Of a DNA stretch of 64,000 bases, positions 1 to 11,633 are shown piece after piece (within the stretch, counting starts at the first letter, position 1; each line of letters starts with the position of its first letter). Origin of the DNA: Cycas panzhihuaensis (taxonomy: Eukaryota; Cycadophyta). The notes beneath the pieces are model-generated. The model saw only the letters and a program-made list of their open reading frames with translations, made no database searches and was not told the DNA's origin. Location of the stretch: NCBI GenBank assembly GCA_023213395.1, contig CM041465.1, forward strand, positions 127,851,741 to 127,915,740. Reading direction: 5' to 3'. The position numbers and the translations under genes were made by a program.

Positions 1-660
1 TTCAATTTATTCAAAAATAACTTACACTCTTTCATAAAAGGAATATCATCTATATATCTTATACCACCAATTCTTAACTTATGTGCATACTTTTCTTGGT
101 TGAAATAGGCCACAATTGATCGAAGTTTGGGCCCTAAGGGAGACGTAGATTTCATACTAGTGGAGGGATATGTTAGCCATACCTACGATCTCTAATCAGG
201 GATAATCCTAATAACCACCTAAGAAAACTAAAAACTCTAATTAAGATTAGAATTTAGCCAATCCAATATCTATCATAGCCATGGGATATGCATATACCAC
301 CTTTTAATATTAGGTATATTGCTACTTATAGATGAATGGAGTGAGGACTAATAATACTTAGGCTCTATGTTATTGTGACAGTGGTTTGGGTATTGCAAGT
401 AAAGGCCCTAATATGTACACTAGAAGACCCCTTAGGCATTGATACCTCAACTACTTTGGACTTGAGATATAAGTTTGGATATAATTACATATCCTACATC
501 ACACTTGGTTTTTAGTTATGTTCACCTACATGTCAACTTCTAAATGGTCATAATCTTAATTGTATGATCACGTGATATATCATTTATCTTTGTGATCTTT
601 ATATTAGCACTTATACACATCATCAAACCCTACTGCATTAGGAATATTTACCATAAGTAT
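1..660 (+). repeat. Dispersed non-coding repeat R1, copy 1 (truncated by the window edge)
   Basis: This stretch has no usable reading frame. Read forward it resembles the reverse complement of about 6,600-7,160 over several hundred bases. Shared blocks include 'accaattctt', 'gccctaagggag', 'tttcatacta', 'agggataatcc' and 'ataaccacc'. It is therefore a dispersed repeat and not unique DNA. The family is not recognised. It could be an LTR or an untranslated part of an element. Confidence 0.6.
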
Positions 661-731
661 TAGTGGCCTATTATCATTGCTTGTTATTTATTCATATTCT
701 CCCTACTGCGTTAGGTGTATCTATTAAATAA

Positions 732-1089
732 TATGACAATAATATTTTGGAGACTAAAATTTTGATAGGTTAGCAGCACAGTTTCCCCTCTAAACTTCCT
801 CACAGGGGATCTAAAGGGGGTAGAAGCCCCCCTTGACTAGGGGTATGGGAGGTGTTAGAAGTCCCCCTTGGCAAAGAGAGGGTTTGAGGGTAATAGCCCC
901 CAACCAAAAAAACTATCACTAAAAAGTATACTAAATTGTAAAAGGAGGTAGAGTCGTTCATTCAAAATACCCTAGATTTAATGGTTTAGATTTGTGACTT
1001 CTATGACTCTCTCATATAGCCTGATTTGGGGTGTTTTTCATTATGTTAATAGTGTTTGATGTATTAGATATATTGTGGGAAATTAGGTG
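732..1089 (+). mobile_element. CopB-family copia LTR, fragment
   Basis: About 360 bases align by eye with the LTR at 40,103-40,589. Shared stretches include 'gactaaaattttgata' against 'ggctaaaattttaata', the run of 'gggggtag.agccccccttg', 'tcattcaaaataccctaga' and 'gactctctcatatagcct'. The homology stops at 1,089 where the CopA-1 LTR begins, so CopA-1 inserted into this older LTR. No CopB coding sequence lies immediately left of it, so it may be a solo or 5' LTR. Confidence 0.7.
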
Positions 1090-1401
1090 TGAAGGAATGA
1101 TAGATCTAAGAAATAAATCACTCACATGTATATAATAACAATGGAGAATAAAAAATAGATGAAACAAGATATGAGAGCAAGCTTGGAGGTGAGAATAAAT
1201 AATGACTCCCTCCTTGAGATTTCACATTTTATTATTGAGGGCAAGCATTAGGGTTAGGATTTTTTTTGCCTAATGACATAAACCTAAAATTACATCTAAA
1301 TATACATTAAGTATATTTCACTAAGATACTAATGCTAACAATATATCCCAAGGTCACCTAATAAATTTATAGAAATGACCTTGATACATTAACCTCTTTC
1401 A
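1090..1401 (-). repeat. CopA-1 3' LTR, 312 bp
   Basis: On the minus strand it begins TGAAAGAGGTTAATG and ends CCTTCA, the usual TG...CA limits. The matching LTR of CopA-2 at 62,561-62,872 is also exactly 312 bp and aligns throughout, which fixes both ends. Confidence 0.9.
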
Positions 1402-1411
1402 ACCCCCCCTT
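1402..1411 (-). other. Polypurine tract of CopA-1
   Basis: The minus strand reads AAGGGGGGGT directly before the TG of the 3' LTR, the expected position for the plus-strand DNA primer. CopA-2 has AAGGTGGGGAT at the same place. Confidence 0.8.
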
Positions 1412-1679
1412 CATGGTAGAAAGTAATTTTGAAAAAATCTATTCTATGAGGTCTTTATTTGAGCCTCATTATTACATTAAAATTCTAGATGACATTTTTG
1501 TGGGAAAACCCTTATGGAGAATAAAAACCCATAAACTTTCTAAGATCTATAGCCCCTTTTATATACCAAAATGGCTAAGGTGGCTCTTTGATATAACCTA
1601 ATAACCAAGCAGCTTAAATGTGTAGCTTAATCTACTGAGTCTCCATATACTATTTGGTCATCCCCTATGCCTTTTAAGG

Positions 1680-1850
1680 TTTTTACGGGTTATGATTTTC
1701 CAAAACTAGTAAAACCTTTATCCTTCCAGGCCTACATGAGGTTTTCACAAATAGGATAGATCAGATACTTATTCTTATTCTTTTACACTTATGGGGGGTT
1801 CTTATGAATAGAATAGAGTATGATAATCTCGTTGTCATCTTCTTTGATTA
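1680..1850 (-). repeat. Duplicated motif in the CopA 3' untranslated region
   Basis: Between the RNase H stop and the polypurine tract the minus strand carries two or more imperfect copies of a roughly 60-base unit containing a purine-rich 'AGAAGGATAAGGGTT'-like box and a 'CTCTATTCT...TGAAAA'-like box. The same arrangement is seen at 63,150-63,330 (CopA-2) and on the plus strand at 50,790-50,910 (CopA-3). It is a family trait of unknown role. Confidence 0.6.
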
Positions 1851-1883
1851 GTTGAAGATGGAGGCCCTAAGGCCTAGCTTCCT

Positions 1884-2560
1884 TCAGAACTATTCAAACT
1901 TCACCTTTTGTAATGGTTTGGTGAAGATATTGGCCACTTGATCTGTTGTGGGGCAGTATTTTTGTTGAATTATACCATCATGAATAAGTTCTCTAATCCT
2001 ATAGACTTTTGGACTTCTGTATTTAGTACGATTATGAAATACATGATTTTTTACCATGTGGATTGCTGATTGATTATCCACATGAAGGCTGATAGTACTT
2101 GTTTGGGTGATATTCAATGTTTCCAATAATTTTCTGAGCCATATCACCTCCTTGCTGGTCTCAGAAGTAGCAATGTATTCATCTTTGGCAGTTGAATCAA
2201 TAACTATCTTCGGTCATCTAGATTTTCATGATATTGGTACTATTCTAAGAAACATTACATACCCAGATGTAGATCTTCCTATATATTTATCTTCTACAAA
2301 GTCTAAGTCTATATATGCAGAAAGCTTAAATTCATTATTAGGTTCATATAATAGATCAAATTTGTTGGTTGTCTTTAGGTATTTTAAGAGTCAAACTGTA
2401 GCCTGCCCGTGATTCTGCTTAGGATTTATCATGAATTATACAAGAATGCTGACAGAGTGTGAAATATTTTGCCTTGTATTGGTACTGGAGATAAGACTAT
2501 CTATAAATTTCTTGTAGAGTGTTGCGTCCACCTCCCTAGTATTACCATCACCTGAGAGTT
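1884..2560 (-). pseudogene. CopA-1 RNase H domain of pol (broken)
   Basis: This is the C-terminal RNase H of a copia polyprotein, which removes the RNA template during reverse transcription. The longest clean part (1,890-2,147) reads EVIWLRKLLETLNI, then LHVDNQSAIHMVKN, and ends DQVANIFTKPLQKVKF. These are the classic copia RNase H landmarks, including the DNQSA aspartate and the IFTKPL tail. The stretch GRSTSGYVMFL lies upstream in another open segment, separated by stops. A TAG replaces the expected glutamine just before the natural stop at 1,884. The strong match to 63,354-63,617 and 50,300-50,735 confirms the family. Confidence 0.88.
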
Positions 2561-3500
2561 TGGTATTAGGGTCCATAGGTAAAGCCACTGGTTGAGTATC
2601 TTCTAACTGAAACTTGGTTAGAAGATCATTGATGTATTTTCCTTAAGAGAGGAAAAATTTTCTATTTTCTTATGTTACTTCAATTCCCAAGTAATATTTC
2701 ATCAAACATCGGTTAGATAATTGGAACGTTTTGTCAAAGTCCTCTTTTAGCTAGCTTATTGCCTATTCACTGTTGCCCATTACTAGCATGTCATCCATAA
2801 AGATTATGAGGTAAGTGAGTTTATCCTTTTGGTGCTTGATTAACAATATTGCATCAATATCTTGGTAGTCATAAACCTTATATCTAAGTTGCCTCATTCT
2901 TTTAGACAACATGGCAAACCAAGCACGGGGGACTTGTTTAAGGCCATACAAGGACTTTCTGAGCCTACAAACCTTATGCTCTTAACCTTCGATCTCATAT
3001 CCTTCTGGATGAGCCATGTAAATTTCTTCTTCAAGATCTCCATTGAGAAACACGGTCTAAATATCGAGTTAGTAGATTTTATAACCTTATTGAGTAGCCA
3101 AGGCCACAAGAGTTTTAATTGTAGGACACTTGGTTGTAGGTGCAAAGACTTTAGTGTAGTCGATGCCTTCCTTTTGTGTGAATCCTTTAGCTACCAACCT
3201 CACCTTATGTTTTTTAAGGATGTTATCTGATCTATATTTCTTTTTGAACATCCATTTATTTTGAACTATCTTTCTACTAAGTGGTAGATCAATGAGCTCC
3301 TATGTACCATTTTTTATGAGAGATTGGTATTCTTTGTTCATTGCATTTCTCCAGACTGTATATTTTATAGATTCTTAGTACAAGAAAGACTCTTCATTAA
3401 GAGTAAGGTGTAGTTCTGCAAGTTCAAACTTAATATATAATGATTCCTACATCCTTATCCTATGGGCACTTTGAGTTCTAGTTTTGCCTACCTCATCTAG
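2560..3500 (-). pseudogene. CopA-1 reverse transcriptase domain (broken)
   Basis: This is the copia RT (RVT_2 type) that copies element RNA into DNA. Visible blocks in order on the minus strand: NKWMFKKK near the start, KVRLVAKGFTQKEGIDY, then FLNGDLEEEIYMAHPEGYE, LRKSLYGLKQ and the catalytic FMDDML (normally YVDD). Blocks lie in more than one frame with several in-frame TAG codons, for example where W or Q is expected in the ATQ.GYKI region. It is upstream of RNase H and downstream of integrase as in Ty1/copia. It cannot encode an active enzyme now. Confidence 0.88.
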
Positions 3501-3559
3501 TCGTATGCCCTTATTGAGCCAGCGAGCTTATCGAGATTCTCAAGTTGGGAATGCAATCC

Positions 3560-4925
3560 TCATTTCCTCAACTTCTTAGTTATCATCCTATTCATTAAAA
3601 TGATCATTTTGTAAGGAGGATGTTGATGTGCCTAAGGAAGATGGTCCTTCTACCACTATTTTGACTTTGTTAACTGATAGTGGAGAGGATGACTCTTCTA
3701 TAATGGCTTTGCCTTTGTCAACTTTGCTATCTTTAAAGGATGGTGCTAGATGTGCACTCATCAGTTTAGAGTCATAACTTATATCCTTCAAGGCTCTATT
3801 GTTAGCTTCCAATATTTAAAGTAATTTATGTCTATCCTCCCCCCCTCTAAATTTTAGAATCTAAACATCATACTTGATAACATTATTATAACAATGTGAG
3901 GGTATTTTGGAGTCCAGTCTAAGCAACTAATCCTTTGTCTCTACAAAAACGACATCTCTGGTAATGATAATTTTGTATTGTGAAGGTATAAAGACCTTAT
4001 ACCCTTTCTTATCCATAGGGTATCCAACAAAGATGCCTTTAAGTGCCCTTAGCTAGAGTTTATTTTGATCTATATCGAGAATGTGTGCATAACATATAGA
4101 GCTAAAAATTTTAAAGTAGTGAACAATGGGTGCTTGTCCTGACCACTTTTCATTAGGTGATTATCCTTCCTTTGATGGGCTAACAACATTGATATAATAA
4201 ACAACTATCTAGATGGCTTTAGACCATAGGTAGGTAGGTACATTTTTGTATACCAACATAGCTCAAGCCATGCTCATGATTGTCCTATTCATATGCTCAA
4301 CAACTCCATTTTACTGTGGGGTACCTACTACTATTATTTGATGTTTGATGTCATTATATCGAAGGTAGCTTACAAATTCATATGAGGTATATTCGCTACT
4401 ATTATTAGTTTGAAGACATTTGAGTTGATAACTTGACTCTTTTTTAGTGTAAGCTTTGAATTCTTTAAATACACAGAAGGCTTCATCTTTCTTGTATAGA
4501 AAAGCTACCCATACTTTTCTAGTGAAATCATCAATAAAAGAGATGTAATATAACTTGCCCTTAAGTGAAGGAATGGGCATTGGTCAGTACAAATCAAAGT
4601 ATACCAATTATAATGGATGGCTCAATTTCCACTGACTTTTAGGAAGAGGTTGTCAATAAGATTTGGCAATGATACAAGCTTCACATTTGAAGGGCTCAGA
4701 GAAGAACTTTGGAAGAGTGTTACAAAGATCTCTAAGTCTATCGATGTGAACATGGCCCATGCGAGCATACGAAAGAGATTTTAGTGACAATGTTGGGTGG
4801 GTTAAGATGGAATTAAATATAAATTTTTCATCAGTATAAGGGCTTTGGGTATAATGGGATTTAAAAGATGGAGAACCATTTAGTAGAAAGAATTTACCAG
4901 AGAGATGTCTAATCAGGACCACTCA
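3560..4925 (-). pseudogene. CopA-1 GAG-pre-integrase, integrase and integrase-RT linker (broken)
   Basis: The GAG-pre-integrase part (4,653-4,922) contains LSYARMGHVHIDRLRDL and a C-x2-C-like 'CEAC', typical of the zinc-binding module. Integrase follows with SFIDDFTRKVWV (first catalytic D), LQTNNSSEY where the second catalytic D has become N, and GTPQ followed by a stop and then NGVVEH (catalytic E). The acidic serine-rich segment 3,588-3,812 is the variable linker to RT. The changed second D and several stops show it is dead. The same region is recognisable in CopA-3 at 42,340-43,500. Confidence 0.87.
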
Positions 4926-5499
4926 ATTAGTTAGAGGGTTAATGACCTAAAGAGTCTAGTCATTTATAGTTACACTCAGATTAAATCCATGAGGGATAAG
5001 TGTGGATAAGAAGAGTAGGTTTTGTTTGATATTAGGTATGTATAAGACATCAAGCAATATAAAATCTCTTAAGCTTGGGAGTTTTAAGCAAATGTTACCA
5101 ATTCCTTCAATAGGTTGTTGTGATTTATTAGCCAGGTGAACAACTCCTTAAACATTTGAGTCAAATATTTGATATAGATTATGATTGCATGCTATATGTT
5201 GAGTTGCTCTTATGTCCATGATCCACTGTCTATCTATTGAAGCCATACTATTTACAATTCCAATAGGGCTTGGCATTGGTGAAGGGAATTCACAAGTGAT
5301 ATATCCACATCAAGCTTCAAAATATCTCTTTGGTTGGTCAATGGCATTTGATGTTGAAGATTCCTTAATTCTTTAAAAATGTGCTTGTATAAAACCTACA
5401 CCACTAAAGGATTCTTCATAAGTTTCTTCAACATTGTGAGCTCCATGTTTTGGTTAGAACTTGGCCAACTTATAAGTGGCAGTTCTATAGTCTTTTGCA

Positions 5500-6424
5500 A
5501 AGTGTCTTTTACGGTTATACTAATCACACATAATAGTTTGATTGCTAGTCCCTGAAGAGGTACTAGTTTGGCCCGACTGTCTTGCTCTTTGTTGAGATGG
5601 CACTTGTCCTTGAGACTATCAAGGTTGTGACTAAGGGTTTGGTTGACCTTGTGGATGATTTTCCATGTTTATTCCTCTTCTTCTTGCTAAGTTGTTTCCT
5701 TTACCATGAGAGGGACCTTAATTTTTTGTGTAGCAAGCTTCTTCTTCCACCTCAAAGGCTGCATCTGGAAAGAGTTAGAGGCTACAAAGTTGGTATCAAA
5801 TGTATTTTCAAATTCTACAAACTTCTCGATAAGTGCTTCAAAGTTGACTATCTTTAATGTTCTACTAGATTGAAGACTTCTAAGCAAGTTTTTATAATTA
5901 GGGACATGCAGATATGATTGGATCAAGAATATCCAAGTGATATATTGGGTCTTAAAATCTTTATAAATTGCATGTTTTATTGGTCGAAGGAGATTTATTA
6001 TCTCATGAACTTGTCCCTTTTACATTTTTTATTTGTTCATTTTCAAAATAAGATGAACAAATTCTAAATTTAACTTAGTATCAAAGTTCTTCTTGAGAAC
6101 TTTAAGGACCTTCCAGGCTGTATCATGTTGCTCTTCATTAATCAAGTTATGCAAGGGGTGATTAGTAACCAATAAAATTCTTTCATAAATCTTTTCATCA
6201 TCTATCTCCCATTATAATTTGGCTGCGGCATCTATAGGAGCTGTTGGAGCAGATCCACTAGAAGCAATTGCTGTAGCTATTGTAGGTATGATGGATGTAT
6301 GCTACAAGTGGGCTCTCGAAAGGCCTTCATACTTTACAACATTTTTAACTCTAGTGTACCACAAATCTCAATTTTCTTTGTCTTTCAATATGCAGTTAAC
6401 ATTCTACTTGAATTAAGATGACAT
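5500..6424 (-). pseudogene. CopA-1 gag with degraded zinc knuckle
   Basis: Copia gag forms the particle that packages element RNA. The start was chosen at the minus-strand ATG at 6,424, which opens MSS and is also conserved in CopA-3 at 40,823. Shortly after it comes DLWYTRVKN, the UBN2-type NYxLW motif. The cleanest stretch (5,687-5,926) reads LIEKFVEFENTFDTNF. Near 5,510-5,560 a CCHC knuckle is only traceable as RKRHFAKD with cysteines lost. TAG codons interrupt the first 60 codons at least four times, mostly where W, Y or Q would be expected. Confidence 0.8.
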
Positions 6425-6599
6425 AGTGATGATGGAAGAAGTAGAAGAGATAATAGAAGTATATACCACTGACACATATGGCTAGTATACCTAGCGTAAG
6501 AGGGATGTAGAAATAAATGCTATGATGAGAAGCAAACAATGATTAAGTATTTTTTTAATAACTATGAAAAATGAATATAAGCAATGATGTAAGAATAAG

Positions 6600-7160
6600 G
6601 CCTAATGTAGAGCTGACAAACAGTGGTGATATGTCATGCCATTAACGTCTAACTTATGTCCAAATATAGGTGAGGTTTTGATGCCTAAGTCTTTTAGTAT
6701 ATGATTAGGGTCTTCACTCGTGATACCTACACCTATGCTTGGTGATGAAATCCAAGTCATAGTAGAGCCTATGTACTTCCAGTCCTCACCCAGTTCACCA
6801 GTGAGCAGCTATATACCTCCTCTGAAGAGTTAAACGATATGTGCATATCCGATAGCTATGACAGATATTAGACTTGGTTAATTTTAATCTTACATTAAGG
6901 TTTTCAGTTTTCTTGGGTGGTTATCAGGATTATCCCTAATTAGAGGCTGTAGGTATGGTTAATTTATCCCTCCACCACTATTCTGGTTAAGATCAGACCT
7001 AGTATGAAACTCACACCTCCCTTAGGGCCTAGACTTTGGCCAAACGTGGTCTATTTCAACTAAGGAAAGTGTGTGCATAATCCAAGAATTGGCGGTATAA
7101 ATCATACAGATGAGATTCCTTTTAAGAATAATGTAAGTTGTTTCTGAATAATTAAAAACT
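6600..7160 (-). repeat. Dispersed non-coding repeat R1, copy 2, inside the CopA-1 leader
   Basis: The reverse complement of this stretch resembles window positions 1-620. The block order is collinear (accgccaattctt, gccctaagggag, agggataatcctgataaccaccc). It lies between gag and the primer-binding site of CopA-1. It is either an insertion in that leader or a leader sequence shared with another element. Confidence 0.6.
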
Positions 7161-8348
7161 AAAATAAAAAGTTGCTAAATGTACTTGCTTAAGTTTTATG
7201 CTTGCTTGTTATCACTGCTACTTTATGTGATGCTTTATGCTATGTATGCAAATAGAAAAAGCATGCTAGATTTAGCAGGGGAACCAGATGTTGCTTTTGA
7301 TCCAAGATTTCCCTTGCTTTAGCATAATGTTTGCAAATATGCTTTTAGAAATTTCAATACAAAAAATACAAAGGGCTAAAAAACAAATCAACATGTTGCA
7401 AAAATACTGATATTTTTGAATCTAGATGCATGCTATTTTGTCCCAATTTATAATTTTTTTACAAAATTTACAAATAATAATAAATGAGAAAATTTTTCTA
7501 AAAATTAAAATATGAAGGCCTAAATGATGGAATTTGAATTTATGCAAAAGAAAAAAATATTTAGAATGTTACTTTTGATAGGGTGGTGAAGTTAGATTTC
7601 TAAAAAAGCATAAAAAAATCTTTTACCCAAAAAAAACACAAAAGTATAATTTTATTAGATCTATTATCTCATAGTATAAACTTCAATATGTCAAAAGTTG
7701 TATCTTGCCATGTACACAAACTTTTTCTTCTACTCCATCTCCAAAATTAGCCAAAAAACTGCCCAAAATACACTCGTAATGTCTTTTGTGGGGTTGAGTT
7801 GGCAAATTTAGTACCTGTGAGAAAACTGTAAAGATCTCACTAACCGATAGATAAAATTTAATGAGATTTATTTTAAAATACTCCTAGGACATAAATCTAC
7901 TAGATCCATTTAAAAAATATTCAGATTTTTAACTCATGATTAAAGGATTTCATTGAGAAAAGTGCCTTAAGTCACTTATCCACAAATTTTAACCTTTTGT
8001 TTCAGCTAAAACTCACTGTTGTAGGCTAAATCTGAAGCTACTCTAGAAGACACAAATGATCCTCTTGGCAATGCAACCCTACATGCCAAATTTTATTAAA
8101 ATATGAGATGGTTAAAATTTTTATAAAATTTTAGGCCTTTAATGCTTTTGGGATTGTTCTGGCAACCAAAAGACTTCAAAAACCTATATTTTTCACCTCT
8201 CAAATTCTTCAGCATATAGAGAAAGTAATATAATTTTAAGCTTTCAAAAATTTTAAAAATAATGAGTGCACTCTCAATACTTCATATTGAAGGTAAAGGA
8301 GAGGTAAAATAACTCCGTGCAAGTGGAATGGAGTGAATAGATTCCCTT
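7161..8348 (-). other. CopA-1 5' leader, no gene seen
   Basis: This is AT-rich sequence between gag and the primer-binding site. I see no reading frame or structured RNA that I can support. Confidence 0.5.
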
Positions 8349-8363
8349 CTAACTGTGATACCA
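8349..8363 (-). other. Primer-binding site of CopA-1
   Basis: The minus strand reads TGGTATCACAGTTAG two bases after the CA end of the 5' LTR. It resembles the common plant site TGGTATCAGAGC that pairs with initiator methionine tRNA, with mismatches after position 8. Confidence 0.7.
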
Positions 8364-8365
8364 CA

Positions 8366-8492
8366 TGAAGGAAGGATGGATCTAGGGAATAAATCACTCA
8401 TATGCACATAATAGAAATAGAGAATAAAAAAGAGATGAAACAAGATATGAGAGCAAGCTTGGAGGTGTGAATGAATAATGACTCCTCACATG
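8366..8492 (-). repeat. CopA-1 5' LTR, truncated remnant (127 bp)
   Basis: It matches the first ~127 bases of 1,090-1,401 (for example 'gagataaatcactcatatgc'-like and 'atgagagcaagcttggaggt'), then stops abruptly after 'aatgactcc'. The remaining ~185 bases of the LTR are missing, so a deletion or a later insertion removed the element's 5' end. Confidence 0.8.
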
Positions 8493-8592
8493 GGATAAAG
8501 AGATGTATGTGAAGTGTACTCAAGCAAACAATGAGGGTAGCACACACTTGTAGAAATGAGGTTAGATGACCAACCCATGAGTGGAACCAACC

Positions 8593-11372
8593 TGTTTCCC
8601 GACTTCCAGGAATGGATACGGAGCAGTCAACTTAGGTTAGTGTAGGTATGTTTATCACCTTATTGTTATTTTCTTTTGTAAGGAGTACGTGCTTGTATGT
8701 TATAATTTCATAGATGGTTTTGTGTCATTTACACCTATCTAGCCTATGACGACTATAGCGGGGGCACATTCCCAGTGAATGTGATGCCCCGGTGGCTGCA
8801 TCACTTCCTGCATTCTGCCCTACTAGCTTTAAGACCCATTTGGTTAATGTCATGCTCCCTCATGTGATGATCCATCACTATTTGGTTTACTTGTCGCACC
8901 CTCGAGTCCCATTATCGCTTCCTGTGGCTCTTTGTCTACTTATCTACCTCTGGGCAAGTGGGCCCACCCCCCTGATAGCCTCCTAGGTCACTGGTCCATA
9001 GTCCAGGTTAGTTGTTTGGGCCAGTTTTATCCTTTGGTCCCGCACTGCGGTAGATTTCGCGATACCGTGAAGTTTATTGTGGTAACACGAAGTTTACTGC
9101 GGTGCGACTGTCATGACTTATTTTTTAAAACCGCCATGGAAATTCGTGTATTTGTTACAGAATTACCATGTATCTTGCGACCCAACTCAGCACTAGCCGA
9201 GCCCTAATCGCTTGATTAGGGTTGGGGCTGAGTATTTAAGTCCTTCTCAACTCTCTTTTAGGATCTGTTGGCTCTCTTTTGAAGGATCACAAGGAAAAAA
9301 TGCCCTGATGTCTGCTATCTTCTGCTACTCTGCTATTGTTTCAGGACCTGTAACCATTCTCCAGTGCCCAACTCTCCTTTGGCTTCACTTTGACATCTTA
9401 ACAACTCCTTACATGCCTTAGAGAGAGCCTCCTTGGTGAGTTTTTAGGGTCTCCTTGCCCAGGTAGCCATCAAGCGGTCTGAAGAGCAAGCTTTTCCTTC
9501 AGCCATCTTAGTAGGGGCTCCACACCTACTGCACTCCAGCTTTTCCTTAGATTTTCCAGCCTCTTCCTAGTAAGTTTTAGTAGAGGCAAATACCTCCCAT
9601 CTTCTCCATGGGTATTTATTGGTTTGGAGTCTTTCCTTTGCTAGTTTATGCCCAGTTTTGCATGTTTTACACTAGCTTATCTTATCTTGTTTTAAAGGTT
9701 ACTTCTTGCCTTTTCTTGGATTGTTTTTCCTCTGCTGTTTAGGCTTCTCTTCCTACGTTTCACACCTAGGACAATGGCCAAAGAGGGTTTCATAAGGTTT
9801 GGAATAGAGCTGGGTGGATTCCGTACCACCCTCACGCTCCCTAAGAGGCTTCTGCCCTCTAAACCTTCCTCTTTGCCCCCATGCTGCTCCTGGTGTGGGG
9901 CTAAGGATTAAAGACCTATTTCTAGCCATTGAAATTAGTGTTTGCACCTATTGCAGTGCTAGTTTACAAGCCTATATCCCTCATTTGGGCAACACATAAG
10001 CCCTGGTCACTTGTCCCTAGCTCAACCTTGCTCTTAGTGACCCAGTTTGCTTCCTATAGCACTCCGGTTTGTTAAGGATCCCTTTGAGATTCCTTGCACC
10101 TTTACTGTCCCTATTTTTTAGCCACCTGTACAGCCATTCCTTCACTGCCTTATGGCTTCTTAAGGGAGGTTAGGGCTACTCTTTGCGGGAGGTGGGCCGC
10201 TCTGAGGTTTACTTATTTACCTACCATCTATTTGGGTAGTTTTCACCATAGTTCGTTGTTGCGATCTTATGGTTTATGAATGCTAACATATATGTATAGA
10301 GGCTTGTTTTTTGTATATATATAAATGCATTGTTGGGATTCCACTTTGTGTTGCTATCATCCTTTCTCTGGAAAGGGATATCCGCACTTACTTGCAGATA
10401 CACAGAGGACACAAAGGACTTCTCCTTTTTCCTCTCTCTCAGGTAAGTGTATTTACTTATATTTTACTATAGCATCTCATTTGCTGTTATTACTTTCTTT
10501 TTTTCCTTTCTTGGCACTCTAGTGTCGCTTCTAGGGAAGGTAAGGAAGCCCCATGCTTTGCCCTACCACAACCCTTCTTTCACCATGCTTTATGGAGTGA
10601 TTTTGTATACCTTATGGGTGCCTTGCCACTTCGATCGCGTTTCCATTCTGGGTATGTGCTCTCACTTCATTTCATTGTCTTTTCTTTAGAAGATTTTGTA
10701 TAGTAGTAATTAGATCACTTAAAAGGGAAAAAGGAAATCGACTCTCTCTTTTGGTTTACATTATGTTCATTCTATTTTATACACTACATTTATCATAGGA
10801 AAGGTTTTAGGAAATTCTTCCCTCTAACCTTCCCCTTCATCTTGTAAACTTCACCCTTGTCCTCTTGACTTGTTATACTTGGTTTAGTTTACTTACATGT
10901 ATCCTAACACCCCTTCTTTCTCTTAATTGGCCTTTCAAAGGGGAGGAACTCTTGATTGATCGATCGTTCCTGCTCCCTTCATCCCCCTTTGGTTTTCTCT
11001 TGCCTAGTCGAATAACCGAGAAGACCTTAACTTTAGGTTACTCACCTACCTTGCCCCCTTGCTCGTTTCCCTCCGCTATAGGGAAGCCCCTAAGGGGTTC
11101 TCTCCCTTCCCTTCTAGCCATCCAAGGGTGGGAGGACCCTTCTCCAAGATCTATCCAGGCTACTCTTCTGCCTTCCCCTTTCTTAGTGGAAGTGGGGAAC
11201 TGTCTTTAGGTAGCTAGATACCATCCACAGGTCCCAAACTCACGCTCCAGTGCACGGGGCCCCCTGTGTGGTATTTGCCTTATTTGTAGGTTCATATCTG
11301 CACCCGATAGTGCCACCAATCACTTTCATTACTCCTACCCAGCTAGGTAGTTATCCTGTAGATGTGCATCCA
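8593..11372 (+). repeat. Tat element 5' LTR, 2,780 bp
   Basis: It begins TGTTTCCCGACTTCC and ends GTGCATCCA. It aligns base for base over its whole length with 32,397-35,170. Small reading frames inside it are not conserved between the two LTRs and are not genes. A TATA-like box lies about 640 bases in, so U3 is short and R-U5 is unusually long (about 2.1 kb). Confidence 0.92.
9233..9239 (+). promoter_or_regulatory. TATA-like box in the Tat 5' LTR
   Basis: TATTTAA in the context GGGGCTGAGTATTTAAGTCC is kept in the 3' LTR as GGGGCTGAGTATTTAAATCC near 33,030. It is the best TATA candidate in the LTR. A second candidate, TATATATAAA, lies near 10,314 but is altered in the other LTR. Confidence 0.5.
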
Positions 11373-11373
11373 C

Positions 11374-11393
11374 TGGTGACCATACTGGGGACT
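11374..11393 (+). other. Primer-binding site of the Tat element
   Basis: TGGTGACCATACTGGGGACT starts one base after the CA end of the LTR. It agrees at about 14 of 20 positions with the tRNA-Asp type site I recall for Tat/Athila elements, and several of the differences are transitions. The exact primer tRNA is uncertain. Confidence 0.55.
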
Positions 11394-11633
11394 TGCCAGT
11401 AAGGGAGCTAGTCTTCACCCTTTTTCTATTGGTATTGCTACCTGCTTGTGGTTCTTCCCACTTTGTTTGCTTCATTGGGTAGCCCCTAGTGTGCACTCCT
11501 TGTCGCCCTTTCTCTCTTCTAAAGTGTCGGTTAGCTTTGTATGCGACACTTCTCTCATTGCTTACGTGACTTACCTCCATTGTTAGAAGATCCTGGGTAT
11601 CGTCTTCTTCCATCGTCGGATTCTGATTCGACT

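Larger units (their letters stand above)
1090..8492 (-). mobile_element. CopA-1: Ty1/copia LTR retrotransposon, decayed, minus strand
   Basis: Read on the minus strand the order is truncated 5' LTR (8,492-8,366), primer-binding site, 1.9-kb leader containing repeat R1, gag, GAG-pre-integrase, integrase, RT, RNase H, polypurine tract and 3' LTR (1,401-1,090). Integrase before RT identifies Ty1/copia. Two more copies of the family lie in the window (40,823-51,478 plus strand; 62,561-64,000 minus strand). The left flank is 'aggtg'. The right target duplication cannot be checked because the 5' LTR is cut off at 8,492. Many stops and frameshifts make it non-functional. Confidence 0.9.

Noticed and set aside
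9212-11209. Several 60-115 codon frames in the Tat 5' LTR
   Set aside because: Starts, stops and frames are not kept in the 3' LTR (32,397-35,170). They are chance frames.
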